Assembly: GCA_016192455.1 (NCBI GenBank)
Contig: JACPUC010000003.1
Span: 1 to 64,000, forward strand
Direction: 5' to 3'
Length of the DNA stretch: 64,000 nucleotides
Origin: Candidatus Tectimicrobiota bacterium
GTDB taxonomy: Bacteria > JACPUC01
The notes beneath the pieces are model-generated. The model was given only the letters and a program-made list of their open reading frames with translations. It was not told where the DNA came from and made no database searches. Each line of letters opens with the position of its first letter. Position 1 is the first letter of the stretch. This document shows, in pieces, positions 16,211 through 25,612 of this stretch. The position numbers and the translations under genes were made by a program.

Positions 16211-17583
16211 TCAGTAGCTCAAGGTGCGGTCGAGGGTGCGGTACATGATGGCTTCGCCGAGGTGGGTTGCCGTGAGGCGCTCCTCGCCCGCCAGGTCGGC
16301 GATGGTGCGGGAGACCTTGAGGATGCGGTCGTGGGCGCGCGCCGACAGGCCGAGCTGGTTGATCGCCGCGTCGAGGAGGCGCTGCGACGGCTCGTCGAGC
16401 TGGCAGTGGCGCCGCAGGTGTTTCGAGGTCATGTGGGCGTTGCAGTAGAGGGAGTCCTTGGCGAAGCGGGCAAGCTGCCGCTGCCGCGCCGCCTCGACGC
16501 GTTCCCGCACGTGAGGTAGCCGCAGGGGCAGGGGTTCATCGCGGCGGTGAGCATGAAGCGCGCCGGGAAGGTGAGGGAGAGCTTCGAGCGGCTGATGGTG
16601 ACCTTGCCATCCTCGAGGGGCTGGCGCAGCACTTCGAGGACGTGGCGGCGGAACTCCGGCAGCTCGTCGAGAAAAAGGACGCCGTTGTGCGCCATGCTCA
16701 CCTCGCCGGGCCGCGGCAGGCTGCCGCCGCCGACCAGGCCGGCATCGCTGATGCTGTGGTGCGGGTTGCGGAAGGGGCGGGCGCCGACCGGCGCCTGCCC
16801 CTGGCCGAGCAGCCCCATGACGCTGTGGACTTTCGTCGTCTCGATGGCCTCCTCGAACGACATGCTCGGCAAGATCGTCGCCAGGCGCCGCGCCAGCATC
16901 GACTTGCCGGCACCGGGCGGGCCGAGCATGAGCATGTTGTGTCCACCCGCCGCCGCCACCTCGAGGGCGCGCTTGACGTGCTGCTGCCCCTTCACCTCGG
17001 CGAGATCGACGCTCTCCTCGGCGGCCTGCCGCAGCACCTCGTCGCGGTCCACCCGGTAGGGGATGATGGTCGCCGCCTGGTTCAGGAAATCCACCGCGTG
17101 GGGGAGGTTCTTCACCGCGTAGACCGGCATCTCCTCGACGACGGCTGCTTCCGCCGCGTTCTCCGCCGGCACGAGGAGTCCCCGGTACCCATGCGCGCGC
17201 GCGTAGACCGCCACCGGCAGGGCGCCCTGGATGGGTTTCACCAGGCCGTCGAGGGAGAGCTCGCCCAGGATGAGGTAATCGCGCAGGCCGTCGCTCTCCA
17301 CCACCCCCAGGGCGGCGAGAAGGCCGACGGCGATGGGCAGGTCGAACGCCGAGCCGCGCTTCTCGACATCGGCCGGGGCGAGGTTGAGGGTGATGTTCTT
17401 GGGCGGGAATTCGAAGCCGCAGTTGCGCACCGCGGCGCGCACGCGTTCCTTGCTCTCTTTGACGGCGGCGTCCGGCAGGCCGACGATGTTGAAGGCCGGC
17501 AGGCCGCGCGCAATGTCCACCTCCACCTCGACGCGGAAGGCCTCGATGCCCACCACCGTGCAGCTATGAACCTTGGCGAGCAT
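16211..17583 (-). pseudogene. comM: comM main part, broken by island and 160-bp deletion
   Basis: From ATG 17583 (MLAKVHSC) the frame is a normal ComM N-terminus, Lon-protease-like domain ([20 protein letters not shown]) and AAA+ domain with Walker A GPPGAGKS and Walker [11 protein letters not shown], up to [10 protein letters not shown] at 16511. Beyond that it meets a second comM 3' end (16211-16510) that lacks the 160 bases corresponding to 752-911, so the frame shifts and stops soon. ComM helps process incoming DNA in transformation; this allele should be inactive unless the island excises. Upstream lie a GC-rich hairpin and the DUF542 gene. Confidence 0.9.
16511..16530. repeat. 20-bp direct repeat, right copy (candidate attR)
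   Basis: Exact copy of 912-931 inside the codons for PCPCGYLT of comM. Recombination between the two copies would remove 15.6 kb and restore a full comM frame. Confidence 0.75.
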
Positions 17584-17755
17584 GGCGGCTGGACACCCCC
17601 CGCAGGCGCGGCAGCGCGGCAAGGCGAAGACCTCGCGCGCGCACCAAATCATGGCGGCGCGTCATGCAGCGGTTGCAGCATACTCTGTGCCAGCGGGAGC
17701 GTCCAGGGGATTGCAAAGGGGCCCCCATGGGGCCCCGAGGTGGGCGCCGCGTGCC

Positions 17756-17953
17756 CTACGCCGTCGCCTGTGCCGCCACGCGGTTCAGCTCCTCGATGAG
17801 CTGGTCGATGGTCGTGACGCCGCAGGCCCTGGCGGTCTGCTCGATCGAGTGGCTGCCGCCGCAGCAGAAATCGACCCCGAAATTGCCGAAGACGTTGACG
17901 GTTTCCGGGTACTGCTCGGTGACGTCGCGAATGATCATCTCTTTGGTAATCAT
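17756..17953 (-). CDS. DUF542/ScdA N-terminal domain protein
   Basis: A 65-residue protein that is a stand-alone version of the N-terminal domain of the iron-sulfur repair protein ScdA/RIC: YPETVNVFGNFGVDFCCGG with the signature CCGG, then a short helical end. In full-length proteins this domain accompanies a hemerythrin-like di-iron domain that repairs clusters after nitric oxide damage. Its start overlaps the stop of the NnrS-type gene by 4 bases, so the two are one operon, and both point to nitrosative stress. A hairpin with 8-bp GC arms at about 17717-17736 may end the transcript. Confidence 0.8.
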   Translation of the reverse strand: MITKEMIIRDVTEQYPETVNVFGNFGVDFCCGGSHSIEQTARACGVTTIDQLIEELNRVAAQATA

Positions 17954-19875
17954 GGGTGAACCTCCTCTGTCTCGGTGATGACTTCCCTGATCCGCGCGAT
18001 GAGGGTTTCAAGCTTCAGGCCGTGCATCTGCGAGGCCATGCCGAGGGTGACCATCGGCGGCACGGCGGGAAGCTGGCGGAGATGCTCGAACCCGAGGTCG
18101 ACGAGCGCCTCCTTGATCACAGGCCAGCGCTCGACGAGCGGGGCGATGCGCGTCTCGGCGTTCAACTCGACCGCCGCACCCTTGCCGCTTGCCGAGGTGG
18201 GGGCGGCCGGCGCGGCTGGCACCGGGGTGGCGGGCGGGCGGGTCGCCGTTACACTGGCAAGGGGGACAAACCGCGGCCCTGCCTGGGCCGGCGGCTGCGG
18301 CGCGGATGCGGTCGGGTAGCTGGGCAGCGTGGCCTGGCGAATCGACGGCGACTGCGCCGCGCTGACCCGCTGCCGCATCGTCTGCCAGAGATTGACGGCG
18401 AAGCAGACGATCGCCGCAAGCTGCAGGTAGCCGGAGAGACCGACCGCTGCCCAGACGGCCGCGGCGGCGCTGCCGGCGTAGGGAACCACTGACTCCCCCC
18501 CAACCCGCAGTACGTTCCCGGCCAACAGCAGCCAGAAGGAGGCGCGCAGCAAGGCGGGGTTGTAGAGGGTGACGCCCTGGAAGACGGGAAGCACGCGGTA
18601 GCCGACGCCGAGCATGAGGCTGGTGACGAAGCCCACGGCGAGAGCGTGGCGCCCGGCGCCCAGGACCTCGAGCGGCAAGGGCCGGCCCGCAAGGCTGGAG
18701 GCCGCCGCGACCACCAGGAGGATGGCCAGCCCCACAAGGAGCCAGCCGTAGCCCGTGATGATGAACCAGGCGAAGGCCGGATCGACGCCGCGGATGGCGA
18801 CGCGCATGCGGGGCGGCTCGAAGATGCGCAGCCCCGCCGCCACGAAGGCGGCGCCGACGAGCATGAGGAGCGCGGCGGCGAAGGAGGGACCCGCCGGCAG
18901 CAGACTCAGCGCCACGCCGGCGTTGAAGCAGAGGAAGCCGGTGGTGCTGAAGCGCGGCAGCGATGGCTTGAGCCCCAGGAAGTTCGGCAGGATGCGCTGC
19001 GATACGCCGAAGATGAGGTTGCCGGCGAAGCCGAGGAGCGCCAAGACGATCAGCCCGTCGTTGAGGCGCCCGAACATGAGGCCGAAGCCGCCCCGCGCCA
19101 TCACCCAGGCGGTCCAGAGGTTCCAGACGCCAAGCAGCAGGAAGGAGCCGAGGGCGGCGGCGAGGAATTTCTCGTAGCCCTCGTTGGGCGCCTGTCCCTT
19201 GGCAAGCACCCACACGGCGCTCGCCGCGAAGATGACGACGGCCGCCAGCTCGAGGAGGGCGGAGGTCACCATCACCCCGGCGGCGTAGCCTTCACTGACC
19301 CACGGCTGGGACGACACCCGCAAGAGGACGCCGGCCAGCATCAGCCCCAGCGAGGTGAGCGCCAACGGCGCTGGCGCGGCGGGAGCGTTGCGGAACTTCG
19401 GCAGCACGTAGTAAGCGATCCCCATGATGAAGAGGGCCACCCAGCCGAAAATCTGCGCGTGCCCGTGCGCCTGCGACCAGCTCAGCGGCGCGCCGCCGAG
19501 GGAGCGCGAGAAGGCGATGCGGCTGAGGTTGTAGACGCCCCAGGCGCCGCCCAGGGTGAGGGTGATGCCCAAGGCGCTCCAGACGAAGGGGCGGAAGATC
19601 GCCGCGGGGGTTGGCGGCGTGGCGGCGGCTGGTTGGCTTGCCGGAGGCGCCACGGGCGCCGCGGCGGCGCGCTCCAGGTCGCGCAGCAGGTCAGGCAGAT
19701 TGATATGATGCGCCGCGGCAAAGAAGCTCAGCGGCTCCGGCGGACCGTACGGCCCGCCGCACCCCGCCATGCCGTGGCGCTCGAAGACGGCCTGGCAGGC
19801 CGGGTAGGTCATGTTCACCTGCTGCACCGTCATCTCGGCGTCGATGTGGATCGTTGCGGCTCGGTTGTCTGACAT
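17950..19875 (-). CDS. NnrS-like haem membrane protein flanked by DUF1858 domains
   Basis: 641 residues. Residues about 8-70 are a DUF1858-type domain (HIDAEMTVQQVNMTYPAC ... GMAGCGG). About 95-470 hold some 12 membrane helices with the His-rich signature SQAHGHAQIFGW and GIAYYVLPKF of the NnrS/CbaA-like group. After an Ala/Pro linker a second DUF1858-like domain ends the protein. NnrS proteins relieve nitric-oxide stress in denitrifiers. The start has GGAGG upstream, and an exact FNR-type box lies about 70 bases before it. The doubled soluble domain is unusual in length compared with plain NnrS (about 400 residues). Confidence 0.78.
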   Translation of the reverse strand: MSDNRAATIHIDAEMTVQQVNMTYPACQAVFERHGMAGCGGPYGPPEPLSFFAAAHHINLPDLLRDLERAAAAPVAPPASQPAAATPPTPAAIFRPFVWSALGITLTLGGAWGVYNLSRIAFSRSLGGAPLSWSQAHGHAQIFGWVALFIMGIAYYVLPKFRNAPAAPAPLALTSLGLMLAGVLLRVSSQPWVSEGYAAGVMVTSALLELAAVVIFAASAVWVLAKGQAPNEGYEKFLAAALGSFLLLGVWNLWTAWVMARGGFGLMFGRLNDGLIVLALLGFAGNLIFGVSQRILPNFLGLKPSLPRFSTTGFLCFNAGVALSLLPAGPSFAAALLMLVGAAFVAAGLRIFEPPRMRVAIRGVDPAFAWFIITGYGWLLVGLAILLVVAAASSLAGRPLPLEVLGAGRHALAVGFVTSLMLGVGYRVLPVFQGVTLYNPALLRASFWLLLAGNVLRVGGESVVPYAGSAAAAVWAAVGLSGYLQLAAIVCFAVNLWQTMRQRVSAAQSPSIRQATLPSYPTASAPQPPAQAGPRFVPLASVTATRPPATPVPAAPAAPTSASGKGAAVELNAETRIAPLVERWPVIKEALVDLGFEHLRQLPAVPPMVTLGMASQMHGLKLETLIARIREVITETEEVHP

Positions 19876-19945
19876 CGGAAATCCCTCCAGGGACCATGGG
19901 ACTAGCGTCGTACCGTAACGATAGGGTAGCTAGACGCCGGCAGCA

Positions 19946-19959
19946 TTGATGTGGATCAA
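19946..19959. promoter_or_regulatory. FNR/DNR-type binding site
   Basis: TTGATGTGGATCAA is a perfect TTGAT-N4-ATCAA palindrome, the consensus for CRP/FNR-family oxygen or NO regulators (FNR, DNR, NnrR). It is centred 77 bases upstream of the NnrS-like start codon, a plausible activating position. The divergent promoter for the nuclease/RNA is on the other side. Confidence 0.75.
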
Positions 19960-20071
19960 CGGCGGCAATTTTTCCCGTGGGGAGTGGAGGGGCGCCGCTC
20001 GCCCCGCAACGAACCCACGGTGCTGGAGCTCCGTGCCACCGCAACGCGAGACGTGCCCTGGAAGCGGTCTC

Positions 20072-20099
20072 TTGACATAGACGCCGCCTCTGTTATGAT
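20072..20099 (+). promoter_or_regulatory. sigma-70 promoter
   Basis: TTGACA (20072-20077), 16-base spacer, TATGAT (20094-20099): near-consensus, predicted start about 20106. It drives a leader of about 260 bases before the nuclease gene, or a separate small RNA. Confidence 0.65.
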
Positions 20100-20105
20100 A
20101 CCTGC

Positions 20106-20300
20106 TAAATCAGTCGATGTTCGCTTCGTCCGCCAGCAGCGAGCACGGTGGCATGGGTGCACAAGTCCTGGCAACCTAACAACAGTAGGTGAAGCGAACA
20201 CAAAAGTGGGTCCGTTTCCTGAAGGAAGCAGCGACGCTGTGCGTTACGGGCATCGCCATGTGCCGTCGATGGCGCAGACTCCTAAGATACGCCGATTGCA
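20106..20300 (+). ncRNA. structured RNA candidate with SRP-like features
   Basis: Downstream of a strong promoter and without a reading frame. A 10-bp inverted repeat (TGTTCGCTTC 20118-20127, GAAGCGAACA 20191-20200) encloses a 5-bp/7-base hairpin. At about 20216-20230 the sequence CCTGAAGGAAGCAGC matches the conserved apical loop strand of bacterial SRP RNA (usually CCGGAAGGAAGCAGC) at 14 of 15 positions. CCTGGCAACC (20168) and ATGTGCCG (20260s) also recall SRP RNA. Against this, the partner strand (usually GUCAGG) is not conserved. It could be a divergent SRP RNA, another small RNA or a leader. Confidence 0.3.
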
Positions 20301-20368
20301 AGGGAAACGATTAAGAATGAGTGGCTATTCTACCACTTGCCGTATTCACACAGTTAGGGGACTAAACA

Positions 20369-21262
20369 ATGGGATCAATACCAAAGAAGGTGGAAAGTCG
20401 TCTGGCTGACGGACTGAAGAAGTACCAACCCATCATCCGATCGGCACGTGATCGAGATATAAACGAATCGGATACAAGCGTAATTGTTGCGGACGTTCTT
20501 GCTGAGTTATTCGGCTACGATAAATACTCCGAAATTACTACAGAATATGCTATTCGAGGAACCTACTGCGATCTTGCTATTAAGATTGATGGCAAGCCCC
20601 ATCTCTTGATTGAAGTAAAAGCTGCTGCAGTTGACTTCAAAGAGTCACACGTCAAGCAGGCCGTTGATTATGCCTCGAATCAAGGTGTCGACTGGGTTGC
20701 CCTCACGAACGGAGTGATTTGGAAGGTGTTTCGTGTTATCTTTGCCAAGCCAATACATGCAGAACTTCTTGTAGAAATTGACCTGCTCAGTCTCAATCCT
20801 CGGAATTCATCGCATTTAGAAAGTCTCTATCTCCTGACTCGAGAGGGAGTGCTCAAATCGGCACTTCTAAATTACCATACGCAGAAGCAAGCCTTGGACA
20901 GGTTTTCTCTTGCCGCCATCCTGACAAGTGACCTTATGCTCAATGTAATTAGGCGGGAACTTCGCCGCCTCTCTCCTGGTATTAGTATTCAGATTCCTGA
21001 AATAAGATCAGTATTGGAGCAAGATGTACTAAAACGTGAAGTTGTTGAGGGTGATTACGCTAATGAGGCGAAGAAGAGAATTCAACGTGTCAGCCGCCGA
21101 CTTAAGAAGCTTGATCAGCCCAAGACTGGCGATAAAGGTATGCACGAGGATATTGATGAACCTCCTACCATTAGGAGCACACTGTTGAAAAACGATTCGG
21201 CCTCAAAGGTCACTGGTGAATCGGTTGAAAACCAAGCCAAAGATGAAAACCAAGTTTCCTAG
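20369..21262 (+). CDS. lone HsdR_N-type restriction nuclease-like protein
   Basis: 297 residues; the first 170 match the N-terminal nuclease domain of type I restriction R subunits: YAIRGTYCDLAIKIDGK, then LLIEVKAA, giving the PD-(D/E)xK pattern with Asp68 and Glu82-x-Lys84, followed by the QAVDYASNQGVDWVALTNG block. There is no helicase and no HsdM or HsdS nearby. The remaining 120 residues are helical and charged with no known domain. AT-rich codon use marks it as transferred. Defence or DNA-repair roles are both possible; function unproven. Confidence 0.75.
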   Translation: MGSIPKKVESRLADGLKKYQPIIRSARDRDINESDTSVIVADVLAELFGYDKYSEITTEYAIRGTYCDLAIKIDGKPHLLIEVKAAAVDFKESHVKQAVDYASNQGVDWVALTNGVIWKVFRVIFAKPIHAELLVEIDLLSLNPRNSSHLESLYLLTREGVLKSALLNYHTQKQALDRFSLAAILTSDLMLNVIRRELRRLSPGISIQIPEIRSVLEQDVLKREVVEGDYANEAKKRIQRVSRRLKKLDQPKTGDKGMHEDIDEPPTIRSTLLKNDSASKVTGESVENQAKDENQVS

Positions 21263-21435
21263 TTTAATCCTTTATGTAACACCGCTCCGAGGATACTCCT
21301 CTTATAGAATTCTCGGTCAACGGAATTTAATGCTTAATGCTATGTTACAAGCCAGGCGCGTAGCAGATCAATGTCTAACTAGCATTCCTGCATTTGCGAA
21401 AATAATATCCGTTGCTTAAATAGAACAAGTGAAAG

Positions 21436-23445
21436 CTAACGTCCCCCCTCCTTCTCCCCGCCCACCAGGTCGTAGATGCGCGTTTCGAGGAAGAGCTGGA
21501 AGAGGTCGGGATCGAGGTGGCCGCTCTTCATCTCGGCCTCGAGGATGGAGAGGGCGCGCTCGGGGGGGATGGCGCGCTTGTACGGCCGGTCGCGCGCCGT
21601 GAGGGCGTCGTAGATATCGGCGATGGTCATCATCCTCGCCTGCGGCGGGATCACCCCCGCAATGACGCTGCGCGGGTAGCCGGAGCCGTCCAGCTTCTCG
21701 TGGTGGGCATAGGCGATCTCGGGCACCTGGCGCAGCTCGCGGGTCCAGGGGATCTTGCTGAGGAAGTTGTAGGTGTGGGTGACGTGCGACTCGATCTCCA
21801 GGCGTTCCTCGGGGTTGAGGCTGCCTTTGCTGATGCTGAGGTTGTAGTACTCGCGCTCGGTGAGGTACGGGATGATGCTGCCCTCGGGCTCGGCCAGGGC
21901 CTGGTTGGCGATCTCCGAGAGTTTCTCGAAGCCGGTCGCCGGCAGCACCGTCGGCTCATTCACCTGCAGAATGAAGGCGTACGCCTCGTTGACGGCTGCC
22001 ACCTTGGCCTGCAGTTCGGCGTCGAGGGCCGCAAGCGGCGCGGCGCCGGCGCCGCCTTGCTGCAGGCAATGCAGCTTGCGGCGCGCGACGTCGAGCTCGA
22101 TGGCCTTGCGCAGGAAGCAGTAGCGCTGCGAGAGCAGCTCGAGCTCGTTCGGGTAGAGCTTCTTCGCCTTCACCAACACGGGCTCGCGCACGCCGATCTT
22201 GCCGAAATCGTGCAGCAGCGAGGCGTAGTTGATCTCCTTCATCTGCTCGGGAGTGAAGTGCACGTCGCGGTAAGGACCGCGGTCGAGGCGGTCCACCTGC
22301 TCGGCCAGCGCCACGGTGAGGATCGCCACGCGCGTCGAATGACCGGAGGTGGTGGGGTCGCGCGCTTCAATCGCGGTGACGGAGGCGCGGATGAACCCTT
22401 CGAAGAGTTTCTGGATCTCCTCGTAGAGGAGGGCGTTCTCGATGGCGATGGCCGCCTGGCTGGAGAGGGAGTAGGCGAGCTCCTCGCACTCCGCATCGAA
22501 GGGGATGATCGCCTCGGCGATAGCCTCCGGGGTATCCAGGGTGATGGCGGCGCTCTTTTTTCGGTTGATGAGCTGCAGCACGCCGATGCTCTCATTTTTC
22601 TGGTTGCGCATCGGCACCACCAGCATCGATTTGGTGCGGTAGCCGGTGGACTCGTCGAAGGAGCGATTGATGCTGAACTCGCAGCCCGGCGGCAGCTCGT
22701 AGCAATCCTGAATGTTCTCCGGCGCGCCGGTGATGGAGACGAATCCCGCGATGCTCTGGCGGTTGATCGGCATCGTGAACTGCTGGTAGGGAACCGGGCG
22801 GGTGTCGTTCTGGGCCAGGGTGAAGCGCAGGCGCTTGTTGGCGAGAAAATCTTTCTCGTCCGCCGGCATACCCTCGATCTCGTCGATGAGGTAGAGGCTG
22901 CCGGCGTCGGCCACGGTGATCTCGCGGGCGAGGCGCAGGATCTTCTCGAGCAGGGTGTCCAGGTTGTGCTCGCTGGAGAGCGCGGTGCCGATGCGGTTCA
23001 GCTCGTGCATGGCGTGTTCCTGGCGCGTCACCTGCTGCTGCAGCGCCAGGCGCTCCGCCTTCAGGCGCAGGGTGTCACTCGCCAGTCGCAGGGTGGTGCG
23101 GAGCTGGGGCGGGCGCACCGGCCTCGTCAGGTAGCCACCAAGGTACGGGTTCGCGAAGCTGTGCTCCTCGAGGGAGGCCTCCTTCTCCGCGTCGATGATG
23201 GGCACCAGGGCGAAGGGGCGAGGCCTCTCCCCGCTCTTCAGGGAGGTGATTTTCCCAAGAGCCTCGAGACAAAGCTGCTGATCGACAAGGAGGAGCAGCG
23301 GGTTCTCGTCGTGATCGAGCGACAGCAGCTCGACCGACCGCAGCGTGGGCAGCAGGCGATAGTCGGGCTGGAGCTGCTCGAGGGTCTGCTCGATGAGGCT
23401 GTCCGGAGAGGCGTCAACGTACAGGAGCGTAATCGGGAGGCTCAT
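21436..23445 (-). CDS. receiver-like, GAF, HD-GYP phosphodiesterase
   Basis: 669 residues: an N-terminal receiver-like domain (about 1-120, with VDQQ at the expected Asp position), coiled coil, GAF domain (about 150-340) and an HD-GYP domain with HD in LLHDFGKIGV (about 410) and HHEKLDGSGYP (about 580). HD-GYP proteins degrade cyclic di-GMP. About 170 residues separate HD from GYP, far more than usual, so the catalytic domain carries an insertion of helical sequence. It is a single gene, GC-rich like the chromosome, with no obvious partner. Confidence 0.88.
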   Translation of the reverse strand: MSLPITLLYVDASPDSLIEQTLEQLQPDYRLLPTLRSVELLSLDHDENPLLLLVDQQLCLEALGKITSLKSGERPRPFALVPIIDAEKEASLEEHSFANPYLGGYLTRPVRPPQLRTTLRLASDTLRLKAERLALQQQVTRQEHAMHELNRIGTALSSEHNLDTLLEKILRLAREITVADAGSLYLIDEIEGMPADEKDFLANKRLRFTLAQNDTRPVPYQQFTMPINRQSIAGFVSITGAPENIQDCYELPPGCEFSINRSFDESTGYRTKSMLVVPMRNQKNESIGVLQLINRKKSAAITLDTPEAIAEAIIPFDAECEELAYSLSSQAAIAIENALLYEEIQKLFEGFIRASVTAIEARDPTTSGHSTRVAILTVALAEQVDRLDRGPYRDVHFTPEQMKEINYASLLHDFGKIGVREPVLVKAKKLYPNELELLSQRYCFLRKAIELDVARRKLHCLQQGGAGAAPLAALDAELQAKVAAVNEAYAFILQVNEPTVLPATGFEKLSEIANQALAEPEGSIIPYLTEREYYNLSISKGSLNPEERLEIESHVTHTYNFLSKIPWTRELRQVPEIAYAHHEKLDGSGYPRSVIAGVIPPQARMMTIADIYDALTARDRPYKRAIPPERALSILEAEMKSGHLDPDLFQLFLETRIYDLVGGEKEGGR

Positions 23446-24298
23446 GGTCCGCCTGCTCCCTCCTGCCCTGCGGGTTCATGGCCCTCATGCCATGGACGCC
23501 GTGGGGATGCCCGTCGTTCCAGGTGGGGATGGGGCGCGCCGCCCACCTCCGCGGCTGCCCCGCTCCTGACCACCATGCCCCTGGGGAACTGACGAGCGAG
23601 GCATCCTGCGATCCTTCGCCGCGCTGCCTCCGCACACCAACTCACAAGCCCTGGGAACAGCGGCGCACTGCACGACAGCAAGTTTCGTGCCAAAACTCAT
23701 CCACGGCGCCGCCTGCACAGGCTCCCCGGCCTGGGGCTCCCCGCCGGCGACCCACCCTGCAGCCCCATTCCCGGCGACAATGCTTGCGGTACGGGCGGCG
23801 ACGCGCAGGATGCGTCTGCCGGCTCGTTCCCGCCTCGCCGCGAGGCGCATGGAGCAGCCTTAGGCGTCACCCCCGCCAGCCGCTCTCTCGTTGCCCCCTC
23901 TGCTCCTCAAACCTGAGGAAGCCGCAGCGTGGAGACGCTCTTCCGCCCTCCGGAGTCGCGCGTCGCTCCGTTGCGGGGAGACCTCGGCGCGGAATCCACC
24001 CTTCCCTGATTTCTCCTTCCTATTCTAAGTCAGAAAACCGCCTCTTCAAGAGCAAAGAGAGCTTCAAAACGTGCCCGAGGGAGACTTTTCGCCAAGGGGG
24101 AGACGGACCCCTTCGCGCTCGACCCTTGCTGTGGTGAAACCGCCACTCCATGGTCCAACCTTCCCCCTTGGTGTGGCCAACGCGGCGGGGGTATTGCCGC
24201 GCCCCTCTCCTCCCCCGGCGCCGAAGCTTCCATCCCCCTCGCCTGAATTGACGCTTTCTTGCCCCCGTTCCTTGCGCCTCGTCGCGGCGGCACAGGCC
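23446..24298. other. 850-bp spacer without recognised gene
   Basis: Several open frames exist on both strands because of high GC, but none has family resemblance, a good ribosome binding site or sensible composition. No repeat or RNA was recognised. Confidence 0.4.
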
Positions 24299-25612
24299 TT
24301 ACGGGTTGGCACCCACGAGGGCCTCGAGGGCGTCCGGTTCCTTCTCCAGGCCGCCGGTCAAGACCTCGCAGCCGTCCTGCGTGACCAGGACGTCGTCCTC
24401 GATGCGCACCCCGATGCCCCAGAACTGCGAGGCCACCCCCTCGCTCCGTGGAGCGATATAGAGTCCCGGCTCCACGGTGAGGACCATCCCCGGCTCCAGG
24501 GCGCGCCAGGTTTCGCCAAGCTTGTACTTGCCCACGTCATGCACATCCATCCCCAGCCAGTGGCTGGTGCGGTGCATGTAGAAGCGCCGGTAGGCTTCCG
24601 CGGCGATGAGCTCCGGCACGTCGCCCCGCAGGATGCCGAGGTCCACGAGCCCCTCCACCAGGCAGGCCAGGGCGGTCTCGTGCACCTCGACGAAGCTGGC
24701 GCCGGGACGCACCCTGGCGATGGCGCGCTGCTGCGCGCGCAGGACCACCTCGTAGACGGCGCGCTGCGGCACCGTGAAGCGCCCGCTGGCGGGGAAGGTG
24801 CGGGTGATGTCGGCGGTGTAGAAGGCGTGCTCCGCCCCGGCATCAATGAGCACGAGGTCGTCGGCGCCGATGGTGGCGTCGTTCCTAACGTAGTGCAGCA
24901 CCGTTGCATTGGCGCCGCTGCCAACGATGCTGGGGTAGCCGGCCCCCGTGGCGCCGCGGCTGCGGAACTGGTACTCCATGAGCGCTTCGAGCTCGTACTC
25001 CCGCATCCCCGGTCGCACCGCCCGCATGACAACGCGGTGGGCCTCCATGCTGACGGCGGCGGCGCGCCGCATGAGCTCCACTTCGGCGGCGCTCTTGAAG
25101 AGGCGCATCTCGTGCACCGTCTCCGTCGGGTCGAGGATACGGCTCGGCCCATGCACCCCCAGCCGCCGCTGCAGACGGTACTCCTGCAGCAGCGCGGCAA
25201 CCGCGGCATCGAAGGCGACATCCCGCCCGACGCAGTAGTAGAGCGTGTCGACGTTCTTCAGGTGCTCCTTCAGGCGAGCCTGAAGCTCCCCGATGGGGTA
25301 GGCGGCATCCGCGCCGTACTGTTCCACCGCCCCTTCGACGCCGGCGCGCCATCCCGTCCACACCTCCTCCTCCGCGTTCTTCGGCTGCACGAAGAGGACG
25401 CAGCGGTGCTCCGCATGCCCAGGGGCCAACAGCAGCGCGGCGTTCGGCTCCTCGAAGCCGCTCAGGTAGTAGAAATCGTTATCGGCGCGATACTTGAAGT
25501 GCACGTCGTTCGAGCGCAGGGCGAGGGGGGCATTGCGAAACAGCGCCACCCCTCCTTCCATGGTCGACATGAACTTCTCGCGCCGCATCTGGAACATGGC
25601 GGAGCGGTCCAT
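24299..25612 (-). CDS. pepP: Xaa-Pro aminopeptidase, M24 family
   Basis: 437 residues from an ATG preceded by GGGGAGG; an open frame upstream of it is an artefact. The N-terminal domain (FQMRREKFMSTM ... YLSGFEEPNAALLL) is the AMP_N domain of PepP. The pita-bread domain carries the metal ligands: the two Asp of LIDAGAEHAFYTADITRTFP, His in MHRTSHWLG, Glu in VEPGLYI and Glu in GVRIEDDVLV. It removes N-terminal residues that precede proline. It stands alone, with rubredoxin divergent on its 5' side. Confidence 0.92.
   Translation of the reverse strand: MDRSAMFQMRREKFMSTMEGGVALFRNAPLALRSNDVHFKYRADNDFYYLSGFEEPNAALLLAPGHAEHRCVLFVQPKNAEEEVWTGWRAGVEGAVEQYGADAAYPIGELQARLKEHLKNVDTLYYCVGRDVAFDAAVAALLQEYRLQRRLGVHGPSRILDPTETVHEMRLFKSAAEVELMRRAAAVSMEAHRVVMRAVRPGMREYELEALMEYQFRSRGATGAGYPSIVGSGANATVLHYVRNDATIGADDLVLIDAGAEHAFYTADITRTFPASGRFTVPQRAVYEVVLRAQQRAIARVRPGASFVEVHETALACLVEGLVDLGILRGDVPELIAAEAYRRFYMHRTSHWLGMDVHDVGKYKLGETWRALEPGMVLTVEPGLYIAPRSEGVASQFWGIGVRIEDDVLVTQDGCEVLTGGLEKEPDALEALVGANP

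Noticed and set aside
20118-20200. tRNA-like fold
   Set aside because: A T-arm-shaped hairpin and acceptor-like stem are present, but the TTCRA loop, D-arm and anticodon arm are not.
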